From Thermocrinis sp. (GTDB lineage: Bacteria; Aquificota; Aquificia; Aquificales; Aquificaceae): a stretch of DNA of 11,380 nucleotides. The translations under genes were made by a program, and so were the position numbers. Where the stretch lies: assembly GCA_009903855.1 (NCBI GenBank), contig WYEK01000040.1, positions 1 through 11,380 of the forward strand, given 5' to 3'. Each line of letters starts with the position of its first letter. The first letter of the stretch is position 1. This document shows, piece after piece, positions 1 to 7,174 of this stretch. The notes beneath the pieces are model-generated. The model made no database searches. It worked only from the letters and a program-made list of their open reading frames with translations, and was not told the origin of the DNA.

Positions 1-787
1 CCGCTGGCAACAGCACGGGCGTTATGCCTATACCCAAGGATAGGGCAAAGAGTAGAGAATTGATAACCCCCCTTCCATAGTATGCGTTTATAGTCAGCAC
101 CAAAAGTATGAGTATGGTTGCGGTTTCTAAAAGCACATAACCGAAGTGTCTAAGACCCCTTTCAAAGTCTGTTTCTCCTTTACCAAGCTTTAATTTCTCA
201 ACTATCTTTCCGTATTCGGTATCTTTGCCTGTTTTTGAAACCTTCATAATTCCAAAGCCACTTACCACATGGGTAGCCATGTAGAGGTAGTCTCCCACCT
301 TTTTCTCTACAGGGTAAGCCTCTCCCGTCATCAAAGCTTCGTTCACAAAAAGGTCTTTTTCCTTAATAAGAACTCCCTCCGCGGGAACCATATCGCCTGC
401 CCGTAAGATCACTACGTCCCCTGGGACAATCTCCTCCGCAGGGATTTCCATCTCTTTGTTGTCCCTTATTACACTTGAGCGAACTTTCACCATTGAAAGT
501 AGCTTTTCTACAGCCCTATGGGCTTGTCTTTCCTGCCAAAAATCCAACAGACCTCCAGTTAGAACTATACCCACGATAATTAGTGCATCTGTCTTTTCAC
601 CCAAAAAGGTGGACAGCATAGCGGTAAATAGGAGAAGAATGGTATAGGGATTTTTAAACTGATTTAGGAAGATTTCCCAATCTGCAAGCCTGCTCCTCTC
701 TTTAACTCTGTTGTAACCATACTTTTTTAGTCGTTTTCTGGCTTCCTCTGAAGATAACCCCGAGATATCAAAAGGTAAGTCCCCCAT
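1..787 (-). CDS. P-type cation-transporting ATPase, MgtA-like P3 group (N-terminal part, cut by window edge)
   Basis: I translated 262 codons on the minus strand; the gene continues beyond position 1. P-type ATPases use ATP to move cations across the cytoplasmic membrane. The translation shows an N-terminal cation-ATPase domain (about residues 6-45), the NPYTILL start of TM1 (46-52), a second helix (about 67-83), and an actuator domain with EIVPGDVV (119-126), AGDMVPAEG (130-138) and the dephosphorylation loop MTGEAYPVEK (153-162; TGE 154-156). Two more helices follow, ending at GITPVLLPA in TM4. The wording around DLFV..A.MTGEA.PVEK and VVSGFG resembles Mg2+ transporters of the MgtA/P3B type, but TM4 reads TPVLLP where MgtA has PEMLP, so the ion is uncertain (Mg2+, H+ or another cation). 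The phosphorylation (DKTGT), N and P domains lie outside. The start is the ATG at 787-785, with a purine-rich AAAGGGGG stretch (806-797) nine bases upstream; an ATG further up is followed at once by a stop. Confidence 0.9.
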   Translation of the reverse strand, partial: MGDLPFDISGLSSEEARKRLKKYGYNRVKERSRLADWEIFLNQFKNPYTILLLFTAMLSTFLGEKTDALIIVGIVLTGGLLDFWQERQAHRAVEKLLSMVKVRSSVIRDNKEMEIPAEEIVPGDVVILRAGDMVPAEGVLIKEKDLFVNEALMTGEAYPVEKKVGDYLYMATHVVSGFGIMKVSKTGKDTEYGKIVEKLKLGKGETDFERGLRHFGYVLLETATILILLVLTINAYYGRGVINSLLFALSLGIGITPVLLPA

Positions 788-817
788 ATAGGCTGTCCCC
801 CCCTTTATGGCATGGAA

Positions 818-844
818 ATTATACTTTGTTCTTGTCCTTGCCAA
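818..844 (-). promoter_or_regulatory. Sigma70-type promoter for the P-type ATPase gene
   Basis: Reading the minus strand, a TTGGCA box (844-839, five of six to TTGACA) is followed after 15 bases by a perfect TATAAT (823-818). The predicted transcript would start near 811 and give a leader of about 24 bases containing the G-rich ribosome binding site. The 15-base spacer is shorter than the usual 17, so the -35 call is less sure than the -10. Confidence 0.55.
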
Positions 845-850
845 GTTCTT

Positions 851-866
851 CTTCAGCAGGTTGAAG
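851..866. repeat. Short inverted repeat CTTCA-N6-TGAAG in the divergent promoter region
   Basis: Five-base perfect arms (851-855 and 862-866) with a six-base centre sit between the two divergent promoters, just upstream of both -35 regions. Such a place suits a repressor or activator site, but arms this short arise often by chance, so the operator reading is only a guess. Confidence 0.2.
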
Positions 867-874
867 TTTTAATA

Positions 875-882
875 TATATACT
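875..882 (+). promoter_or_regulatory. Probable -10 element for the DUF202 gene (near-leaderless transcript)
   Basis: The run AATATATATACT just upstream of the ATG holds TATACT (877-882), five of six to TATAAT. Only six bases lie between it and the ATG at 889, so transcription would start at or next to the start codon. No purine-rich ribosome binding site is present in the 25 bases before the ATG, and an in-frame stop at 862-864 rules out a much longer N-terminus. I see no convincing -35 box at 16-18 bases. Confidence 0.4.
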
Positions 883-888
883 TTTAAC

Positions 889-1542
889 ATGCTTATAGCT
901 AAGCATCTTCCCTCCGCAAAAGACGCCCGCATATACATGTCCGTTGAAAGAACCTACTTAGGTTATATAAGGCTTTCCCTTTACACCCTGTCTTTTGCGG
1001 TTTTCCTGAGAAAATTGGAGATTCTCGCAGATATAACACAAAAGATAAATGTATCCGTATTTTTGGGAACTGTGGCTATAGTTTTATCCATAGTGGGCAC
1101 TTTCCTTATAATCGCAGGCATTCTTACTTTTTATTTTGATATAAGATACATAGAAGGAGGTATAGAAGTGTCTCCAAAGGAAGTCACTGACCCAAGGATC
1201 TATATGGCTGCGGAAAGAACATTCCTTGCATGGATAAGAACCTCTATAGCCCTAATAGTCTTTGGCTTTGTTATAGAAAAGTTTGAATTCTTCTTAGAAC
1301 AGTTGGAGAAGGTTTTCAATGTCTCTCTAAAAGGTGATCACAAAGCCCTCGCCAGCGTAGGAGTTTTCATAATATTTATAGGACTGTTCACGCTCATACT
1401 TGGCGCAATAAACTTTTATAGAACCATAAAGCAGGTGGACGCGGGTTATTATAGGACAAACACGTGGCTTTATAAAATTTACGGTGCTGTTATATTCTTT
1501 GCATGTTTGGTGCTAACTCTTTATGTTCTTAAGATCATTTAA
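889..1542 (+). CDS. Membrane protein with two tandem DUF202 domains
   Basis: The 217-residue product is highly hydrophobic, with five likely membrane helices (about residues 27-46, 57-80, 119-136, 157-176 and 198-216). It contains the DUF202 signature twice: DARIYMSVERTYLGYIR (12-28) and DPRIYMAAERTFLAWIRTS (101-119). Each copy has the conserved E-R-T-x-L then I-R pattern and is followed by a two-helix unit ending in a short charged segment. The second copy is closer to the usual AWIRTS form; the first has drifted to GYIRLS. DUF202 is a small domain found in bacterial YidH-like proteins and in the membrane part of yeast VTC polyphosphate polymerase subunits; its biochemical role in bacteria is not settled. 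The gene is divergent from a cation ATPase. The ATG at 889 is the only reasonable start because of the upstream in-frame stop and because the first motif begins at residue 12. Polyphosphate or ion-related work is possible but not shown. Confidence 0.85.
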   Translation: MLIAKHLPSAKDARIYMSVERTYLGYIRLSLYTLSFAVFLRKLEILADITQKINVSVFLGTVAIVLSIVGTFLIIAGILTFYFDIRYIEGGIEVSPKEVTDPRIYMAAERTFLAWIRTSIALIVFGFVIEKFEFFLEQLEKVFNVSLKGDHKALASVGVFIIFIGLFTLILGAINFYRTIKQVDAGYYRTNTWLYKIYGAVIFFACLVLTLYVLKII

Positions 1543-1550
1543 TAAAAAGG

Positions 1551-1609
1551 AAGTTCTTCATCTCTGAAGCCCATTGATATGTTTGCGATGGAACTTTTCA
1601 GGCTTTTTT
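1551..1609 (+). terminator. Weak candidate intrinsic terminator after the DUF202 gene
   Basis: AAGTTC (1551-1556) plus CATC (1559-1562) can pair with the contiguous GATGGAACTT (1587-1596), leaving a two-base bulge. An alternative stem pairs AAGCC (1567-1571) with GGCTT (1601-1605), running directly into a six-T tract (1604-1609). The loops are long and the stems A/T-rich, so this would be a weak terminator, particularly at high temperature; it may only be a partial barrier before the aconitase promoter. Confidence 0.3.
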
Positions 1610-1615
1610 GAATCT

Positions 1616-1671
1616 TTCACCCGAGGTGTTTAAAAAAGGTATAATTAATATCATCCCTTTTTGAAAGGAGG
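1616..1671 (+). promoter_or_regulatory. Promoter and strong ribosome binding site of the aconitase operon
   Basis: TTCACC (1616-1621, four of six to TTGACA), an 18-base spacer, and a perfect TATAAT (1640-1645) predict a start near 1652. The short leader contains AAAGGAGG (1664-1671), a near-perfect complement to the 16S 3' end, five bases before the ATG. This is the only clear promoter I see for the eight genes downstream, because all later junctions are overlaps or gaps of at most 11 bases. Confidence 0.6.
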
Positions 1672-1676
1672 ACCAC

Positions 1677-3641
1677 ATGGCAAAGGGAACGGTAGCCTAT
1701 AAAATTCTTGAAAGCCATTTGGTAAGCGGTAAGCTCATACCCGGCGAGGAGATTGCCATCAAGATAGACCAGACCCTCACCCAGGATGCCACCGGAACTA
1801 TGGCATACCTGCAGTTTGAGGCGATGGGTGTGGATAGGGTAAAGACGGAGCTCTCGGTAAGCTACATAGACCACAACATGCTACAGACCGACTATAAGAA
1901 CCCCGATGACCATAAATACCTTATGAGCGTGGCGAAAAGATACGGTATTTGGCTATCCAAGCCTGGCAACGGTATATGCCATCAGGTGCACTTGGAAAGG
2001 TTTGCCAAGCCCGGGAAGACACTGCTTGGCTCCGATTCTCACACTCCTACCGCCGGTGGCATGGGTATGATCGCCATAGGTGCCGGTGGTCTTGAGGTAG
2101 CAAGCGCAATGGCGGGCGAACCCTTCTACATGAAGATGCCCAAGATCGTAGGCGTCCATCTGAAGGGTAAACTGCCCGATTGGGTAACCGCCAAGGACAT
2201 TATCCTTGAGCTCTTGCGTAGGCTTACGGTAAAGGGTGGTGTGGGCAAAATTTTTGAATACTTTGGAGAGGGTATAAAGGAGCTCTCCGTTCCGGAGAGG
2301 GCTACCATCACCAACATGGGTGCAGAACTTGGTGCTACCACTTCAATCTTTCCCTCCGACGAGATCACAAGGGCATACCTGAGAGCCCAAGGAAGGGAGG
2401 AGGATTGGGTAGAAATCCTTCCGGATCCCGATGCAGAGTACGACGAGATTATAGAGATAGACCTATCCCAACTTGAGCCACTGATTGCTTGCCCTCACTC
2501 TCCGGACAATGTGGTGCCCGTCAGGGAGGTGGAAGGTATAAAGGTAGATCAGGTGGTCATAGGTTCTTGTACCAACTCCTCTTTTGTGGACCTAACACGT
2601 GCTGCCAAGCTTTTGGAAGGTAGAAAGGTCCATCCTGATGTGATCTTTGCGGTAGCCCCCGGTTCTAAACAAGCCCTTGAGTTGATCACCCAAAATGGTG
2701 CCCTTTTGACCTTTCTAAAGGCTGGTGCAAGGATATTGGAAAGTGCCTGCGGTCCCTGTATAGGCATGGGTTTTGCACCTCCCTCCGGTGGCGTTTCCAT
2801 AAGGAGTTTTAACAGAAACTTTGAGGGTAGGTCTGGCACACCCGACGCAAAGGTGTACCTTGCATCCCCCGAGGTCTGCGTAGCCTGCGCCATTGCAGGA
2901 GAGATCATAGACCCAAGGAAGTTGGGTATTCCATGGGTGAAGGTGGAAATGCCCGAAAGGTTCCCCTACGGCGACGAAGCCTTTATAGAGCCACTACCGG
3001 AGGAAGAAGCAAAAAAGGTAGAAATATACAGAGGACCCAACATAAAACCACTGCCAGAGTTTGATGAACTACCAGAAAGCATAGAAGGGGAGGTTTCCCT
3101 TATAGTGGGAGACAACATCACCACCGACCACATAATGCCCGCCGGTGCCAAAATCCTACCCCTTCGTTCCAACATCTACGCCATAAGCGAGTATGTATAT
3201 CACTACGTAGACCCAGATTTTGTAAAGAGGGCAAAGGAAATTAGGGACAAAAAGGGCAAGGCAAACATCATAGTGGGCGGAGAGAACTACGGACAGGGTT
3301 CCTCCCGAGAGCATGCTGCGTTGGCTCCGAGGTTCTTGGGAGTTAGGGCAGTTATAGCAAAATCCTTTGCCCGTATTCATCATGCCAACTTGGTCAACTT
3401 TGGCATAGTGCCCCTTGAGTTCAAACACAAGGAGGACTACCACAAGTTCTCCTTGGGCGATGAGCTTTTGATCCCGGATCTTAAAAACAGGCTACAGGAA
3501 GGCAAAGAAATCGTGGTTATAAACAAAACCACTGGAGAGGAAATAGTTTGCACTTACAACCTCACTCCAAAGCAGATTTCTGTGCTCCTCAAAGGTGGTC
3601 TTTTGAACTGGATTAAAAGCAAGCAGGGGGTAAAGGCATGA
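1677..3641 (+). CDS. acn: Aconitate hydratase (aconitase), short bacterial/archaeal form
   Basis: Aconitase isomerises citrate and isocitrate through cis-aconitate with a [4Fe-4S] cluster; in organisms using the reductive TCA cycle it runs towards citrate. The 654-residue protein carries the cluster ligands in GSCTNSS (Cys298) and SACGPCIGMG (Cys358, Cys361). The swivel-domain signature GENYGQGSSREHAALAP begins at 535, with SFARIHHANLVNFGIVPL following, a substrate-binding region. The early part has DSHTPTAGGMGMIAIGAGGLEV. The length suits the compact aconitase family of about 640-660 residues rather than the 850-900-residue AcnA and AcnB forms. An excellent ribosome binding site fixes the ATG. 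The stop overlaps the start of the malate dehydrogenase gene by four bases (ATGA), so translation of the two is probably coupled. The related 3-isopropylmalate dehydratase large subunit is unlikely because both the catalytic and the swivel domains are in one chain. Confidence 0.95.
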   Translation: MAKGTVAYKILESHLVSGKLIPGEEIAIKIDQTLTQDATGTMAYLQFEAMGVDRVKTELSVSYIDHNMLQTDYKNPDDHKYLMSVAKRYGIWLSKPGNGICHQVHLERFAKPGKTLLGSDSHTPTAGGMGMIAIGAGGLEVASAMAGEPFYMKMPKIVGVHLKGKLPDWVTAKDIILELLRRLTVKGGVGKIFEYFGEGIKELSVPERATITNMGAELGATTSIFPSDEITRAYLRAQGREEDWVEILPDPDAEYDEIIEIDLSQLEPLIACPHSPDNVVPVREVEGIKVDQVVIGSCTNSSFVDLTRAAKLLEGRKVHPDVIFAVAPGSKQALELITQNGALLTFLKAGARILESACGPCIGMGFAPPSGGVSIRSFNRNFEGRSGTPDAKVYLASPEVCVACAIAGEIIDPRKLGIPWVKVEMPERFPYGDEAFIEPLPEEEAKKVEIYRGPNIKPLPEFDELPESIEGEVSLIVGDNITTDHIMPAGAKILPLRSNIYAISEYVYHYVDPDFVKRAKEIRDKKGKANIIVGGENYGQGSSREHAALAPRFLGVRAVIAKSFARIHHANLVNFGIVPLEFKHKEDYHKFSLGDELLIPDLKNRLQEGKEIVVINKTTGEEIVCTYNLTPKQISVLLKGGLLNWIKSKQGVKA

Positions 3642-4636
3642 AGCTAAGAAAGGTGGTCTCTGTGGTAGGTGCGGGGAATGTGGGAGAGCATACCGCCGCC
3701 CTCCTTGCCCTAAGGGGGCTGGTGGATGTGCGTATGTTTGACTTGCCCAAAAAGGACGGAGATAGAATAATAGAACCCGTTAAAGGAAAAGCCCTTGACA
3801 TTCAGCAAATGCTCTCCGCCCTCAACATTGACGGTAAAGTGGAAGGATACACTGTAAGCGCAGATGGAGAAGGCTACGAAGCCTTAGAGGGCTCCGACAT
3901 AGTGGTTATAACCGCAGGCTTTCCAAGAAGACCGGGCATGTCAAGGGAAGATCTCTTAGAAAAGAACATATCAATCCTCTCAGTTATAGCCAGCAAAATA
4001 AAGGAATACGCTAAGGATGCCATAGTGATAGTGGTAACCAACCCAGTGGACCTGATGACCTACGCAGTTTATAAACTGCTGGGCTTTGAACCCAAGAGGG
4101 TTATGGGGATGGCGGGCGTTTTGGATTCAGCCCGCTTTAAAACCTTCATCTCAAGGGAAATAGACGTTTCCCCTCAAGATATTCACGCCTATGTGATAGG
4201 AGGCCACGGTGACGAGATGGTTCCCTTGATCTCCATATCCAACGTAGGTGGCATACCCCTAAAGGACCTGCTAACCAAAGAAAAGCTTCAGGAACTTATA
4301 AAAAGAACTCAGTTCGGTGGTGGTGAGATAGTGGACCTAATGGGCACCTCCGCCTATCATGCCCCCGCTGCGTCCATAGTGGAGATGGTGGAAGCCATAG
4401 TAACAAACAACAAACGCATACTGCCCTGCTCTGTCTATCTTGACGGAGAAGTAGGAGAATATTATGGAGTAAAAGGTGCCTGCGTGGGCGTGCCAGTCAA
4501 ACTTGGCAACTGCGGAGTAGAAGAGGTCATCAAAATCCCTATGCTACCGGAAGAGCGCGAAATGTGGGAGAGGTCTGTTCAGTCGGTGTTAAAGAACTTA
4601 AAGGTGGTGGATGAACTCTTGAAGGTTATGGTTTAA
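3638..4636 (+). CDS. mdh: NAD-dependent malate dehydrogenase (LDH-like type)
   Basis: The enzyme interconverts malate and oxaloacetate in the cytoplasm; in a reductive TCA cycle it reduces oxaloacetate. The 332-residue chain starts with a Rossmann motif GAGNVG (11-16) and has Asp35 at the end of strand beta-2 (MFDLP), which favours NAD(H) over NADP(H). The active-site loop TAGFPRRPGMSR (92-103) has arginine at the position that is Gln in lactate dehydrogenases, which supports malate as substrate. Further features are VTNPVDL (Asn135), the catalytic pair Asp163 and His190 (in GVLDSAR and IGGHGDEMVP), and the substrate-binding Arg166. It is about 20 residues longer than many relatives because of a charged segment after beta-2 (about 38-52). 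It overlaps the aconitase gene by four bases, so two TCA enzymes are co-translated. Lactate dehydrogenase is the main alternative and is disfavoured by the loop arginine. Confidence 0.93.
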   Translation: MKLRKVVSVVGAGNVGEHTAALLALRGLVDVRMFDLPKKDGDRIIEPVKGKALDIQQMLSALNIDGKVEGYTVSADGEGYEALEGSDIVVITAGFPRRPGMSREDLLEKNISILSVIASKIKEYAKDAIVIVVTNPVDLMTYAVYKLLGFEPKRVMGMAGVLDSARFKTFISREIDVSPQDIHAYVIGGHGDEMVPLISISNVGGIPLKDLLTKEKLQELIKRTQFGGGEIVDLMGTSAYHAPAASIVEMVEAIVTNNKRILPCSVYLDGEVGEYYGVKGACVGVPVKLGNCGVEEVIKIPMLPEEREMWERSVQSVLKNLKVVDELLKVMV

Positions 4637-4647
4637 AATCTATATCA

Positions 4648-5193
4648 ATGGTGTTTTTACCTTGGAGGTATCTGGTCCCACCTGCCCTTTTGCTTTTAGG
4701 GACGGGACTATTCATCCTTTATAAGGATTGGGAAAAAAAGAGGAACTTTGAGGCTTCTTATCTTGAGTGGGAAATAAGGAGGTTGGTGCAATCGGGAGAG
4801 GAGGAAAAGGCTAAAAAGCTAATAGAGGAAGGGCTAAAAAAGGGGGGTGCCTTTAAGCCACTCATTCTATCTTATGCCTTGGATGGGAAGGAAGACAGTA
4901 AAAAACTTTTGGAGATAATCTCATCCCTGAAGGATGATCAAATAAAGTCCTTATACACCGAGAGGTTAGCCTTTGCATACTACAAGGAAGGGCAAAAAGA
5001 AAAAGCCCTCGGCGTTCTCAACTCTATAGGAAAAGACAGCTTTAACTATTACTCTGCCCAACTGCTTAAGGCACAGGTGCTCTTAGACAGCAACAGGAAA
5101 GAGGAGGCAAAGAAGGTCTTAGAATCCATCCTCAAAGAGGCAAAGGGAACTTATTGGTCTAACTTAGCCCAAGCCCTTTTAATGGAGATGTAG
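4648..5193 (+). CDS. Membrane-anchored TPR-like protein of unknown function
   Basis: The 181-residue protein has a basic-flanked N-terminal membrane helix (about 8-25) and no clear cleavage site, followed by a Lys/Glu-rich helical region on the outside. Helix pairs resembling tetratricopeptide units are visible near 38-66 (SGEEEKAKKLIEEGLKKG), 103-128 (AYYKEGQKEKALGVL) and 134-165 (LLDSNRKEEAKKVLESILKEA). This layout recalls YfgM/TPR_21 proteins, which sit near SecYEG, and also assembly factors of envelope machines; neither can be asserted. It lies 11 bases after mdh and two bases before glyS, so it is surely co-transcribed. There is no recognisable ribosome binding site ahead of the ATG at 4648; translation may depend on ribosomes finishing mdh. 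The GTG next to it is an alternative start that would change one residue only. Confidence 0.7.
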   Translation: MVFLPWRYLVPPALLLLGTGLFILYKDWEKKRNFEASYLEWEIRRLVQSGEEEKAKKLIEEGLKKGGAFKPLILSYALDGKEDSKKLLEIISSLKDDQIKSLYTERLAFAYYKEGQKEKALGVLNSIGKDSFNYYSAQLLKAQVLLDSNRKEEAKKVLESILKEAKGTYWSNLAQALLMEM

Positions 5194-5195
5194 TT

Positions 5196-7172
5196 ATGAA
5201 GCTCCTGATTGAAATAGGAACAGAAGAACTGCCCGCGGGGGTTATAAACATAGCCCTAGAAAGCCTCAAGGAGGGCATTGAAAAACTCTTAGGAGTAAAA
5301 GTTATAAAAACCTACGGCACACCCCGACGTTTAGCTATTCTTACGGAAGACTTTGAGAACACACCCACAGAAAAAGAGGAGATCATAGTTGGCCCTCCCG
5401 TTAGCGTAGCTTACGAGGATGGGAAACCCACAAAGGCACTTCTGGGATTTTTGCAAAAGGTCTCTGCCACTCAAGAGGAAGTGATAGAGGTTCAAAAGGG
5501 AGAAGGGAGGTATGTGGCGGTTCGTAGGGTTCAAAGGGGAAAGACGCCCTTGGAGAAATTAAAAGAGGAGTTTGAAGGACTCTTACAATCTATTCCCTTT
5601 CCCAAAAGGATGCGTTGGAATTCGGAGGGCTTGACCTTTTCAAGACCTATCCGGTGGTTGTGTGCCCTCTACGGGGAGGAGGTCGTCCCACTTCAATTTG
5701 GTAATGTGAAGGCAGACAGAATCACATACAGCCATAGATTTTTGCATGGTGGTCCCCTGGTTCTCAAAAATGCGGAGGAGTATGAAGAAAAGCTAAAGAA
5801 CGCCTACGTGATCCCAGACTTCAAAGAGAGACTTGGTATGGTCTTAGAAATGTTAAGAGAAGAAGCTTACGCCTTAAGTTGTAAGCCCCAGTATCCAGAG
5901 GGTCTTCCGGAGGAGGTGGCAAATCTCCTTGAGTTTCCCTTCTCTGTGGTAGGAAGCTTTGAGGAAAAGTATTTAGAACTACCCGAGAAGGTTTTGATTA
6001 CAGTCCTTGCACACCACCAGAGGTTTTTCTGCCTTGCCAACCAAGATGGTAAGCTGGTGCCTTACTTTGTAGCCTTTAGCGGTAATACTCCAAACGATTT
6101 GATAAAGACAGGCTACGAGAGGGTTGTAAGGGCAAGGCTTGAGGATGCCCTCTTCTTTTACAGGGAGGACCTAAAGACCCCCTTGGAAAATCTGGTGGAT
6201 GGACTAAAAGGTGTGGTCTTTCACCCGAAGGCGGGCAGTATGTGGGAAAAGACCCAAAGGCTTGTGGAACTCTCAGAGAAAATCGCACGAGCCCTTGGCT
6301 TTGGAGAGGAGGTTGTAGAAAAAGTAAAAAGGGCTGCATTCCTTTCAAAGGCGGACCTACTTACCAACATGGTAAAGGAGCTGGACGAACTTCAGGGCTA
6401 CATGGGTATGGTTTATGCAAAGGCTTTTGGAGAAGAGGAGGAGGTAGCTAAAGCCATCTACGAGCATTATCTCCCCAAAAGTGCCACAGACCCCTTGCCC
6501 GAGGGTGTGGTTTCTCAAATTCTCTCCTTGGCGGACAAGTTGGATAACATAGCAACCCTTTTGAGTGTGGGCGAGATGCCCTCCGGAAGTTCTGACCCAT
6601 ACGGACTAAGGCGCAGTGCCTATGGCGTGTTTGCAATCCTTGATAAGGGAGGTTATAACTTGAACCTGAGGGAGGTGCTGGGGTCTGTCCCGCAGAGTCT
6701 TGAGGAGTTCATGAAAAACAGGCTGGAAGCCTACTTAGAGCCTTATGGCTACGATGTTGTAAGGGCGGTTTTGGAGGTAAAGGATCCACTAAAACCCTTA
6801 GACGCAATAAAGCTCGTACAGATGCTTGCCAATTTGAAAGAAACGGAAAAATTTAAAGATGTAGTAGAAGCCTACAGGAGGGTTGTTAAAATTCTTCCCA
6901 AGGAGTGGGAAGATGAAAGTGTGGAGGAGGAGCTTATGAAGGAAAAAGAGGAGAGGGAGCTTTGGGAAAAAGTGAAAAGCTTGGAGGTTGAAAGGCTTGA
7001 GCTCTTAGACCTTTGGGACCTCAAGGAACCTATAGACCGCTTCTTTGATAGGGTCCTTGTGATGGATAAAGACCAAGAACTTAGAAGAAATAGATTAGCC
7101 CTTCTGTTTAGAATAAAAAAACTTTTTAACCGCTTTGGAGATTTTGAAAAAATAGTTTTGGAGGAGGTATAG
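5196..7172 (+). CDS. glyS: Glycyl-tRNA synthetase beta subunit
   Basis: This is the tRNA-binding subunit of the alpha2-beta2 glycyl-tRNA synthetase; the catalytic alpha chain (glyQ) is not in the window. The 658 residues open with the family signature LLIEIGTEELPAGVI. Other family blocks are GTPRRLAIL, FPKRMRW followed by FSRPIRW, VLAHHQRFF (271-278), GYERVVRARLEDALFF, SKADLLTNMVKE (384-395, in the HD-like domain), LADKLDNIA, and SDPYGLRRSAYGV (466-478). The end, with RRNRLALLFRIKKLFNRFGDF, fits the DALR-type anticodon-binding domain. It is slightly shorter than the roughly 690 residues of the E. coli chain. The ATG is two bases after the TPR gene stop with GGAG eight bases upstream, and ppsA begins two bases after its stop. 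Nothing in the sequence explains the link to carbon metabolism; the grouping may only reflect operon packing. Confidence 0.96.
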   Translation: MKLLIEIGTEELPAGVINIALESLKEGIEKLLGVKVIKTYGTPRRLAILTEDFENTPTEKEEIIVGPPVSVAYEDGKPTKALLGFLQKVSATQEEVIEVQKGEGRYVAVRRVQRGKTPLEKLKEEFEGLLQSIPFPKRMRWNSEGLTFSRPIRWLCALYGEEVVPLQFGNVKADRITYSHRFLHGGPLVLKNAEEYEEKLKNAYVIPDFKERLGMVLEMLREEAYALSCKPQYPEGLPEEVANLLEFPFSVVGSFEEKYLELPEKVLITVLAHHQRFFCLANQDGKLVPYFVAFSGNTPNDLIKTGYERVVRARLEDALFFYREDLKTPLENLVDGLKGVVFHPKAGSMWEKTQRLVELSEKIARALGFGEEVVEKVKRAAFLSKADLLTNMVKELDELQGYMGMVYAKAFGEEEEVAKAIYEHYLPKSATDPLPEGVVSQILSLADKLDNIATLLSVGEMPSGSSDPYGLRRSAYGVFAILDKGGYNLNLREVLGSVPQSLEEFMKNRLEAYLEPYGYDVVRAVLEVKDPLKPLDAIKLVQMLANLKETEKFKDVVEAYRRVVKILPKEWEDESVEEELMKEKEERELWEKVKSLEVERLELLDLWDLKEPIDRFFDRVLVMDKDQELRRNRLALLFRIKKLFNRFGDFEKIVLEEV

Positions 7173-7174
7173 AC

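Noticed and set aside
456..647. Plus-strand 63-codon open frame
   Set aside because: It lies wholly antisense to the well-supported ATPase gene, has no ribosome binding site and no recognisable domain.
1543..1676. Riboswitch or small RNA before aconitase
   Set aside because: After the predicted start near 1652 only about 25 leader bases remain, too few for a riboswitch, and the upstream part only supports a weak terminator-like hairpin.
1617..1874. Minus-strand 85-codon open frame over the aconitase promoter and start
   Set aside because: It is antisense to the conserved aconitase N-terminus and its promoter, and its protein shows no family features.
2549..2908. Minus-strand 119-codon open frame
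   Set aside because: It mirrors the aconitase cluster-binding region; its openness follows from the codon bias of the real gene.
3156..3443. Minus-strand 95-codon open frame
   Set aside because: It is the shadow of the conserved aconitase swivel domain.
6076..6451. Open frames on both strands inside glyS
   Set aside because: They overlap strongly conserved GlyS blocks; the products are low-complexity Pro/Ser- or Gly/Arg-rich, as expected of wrong frames.
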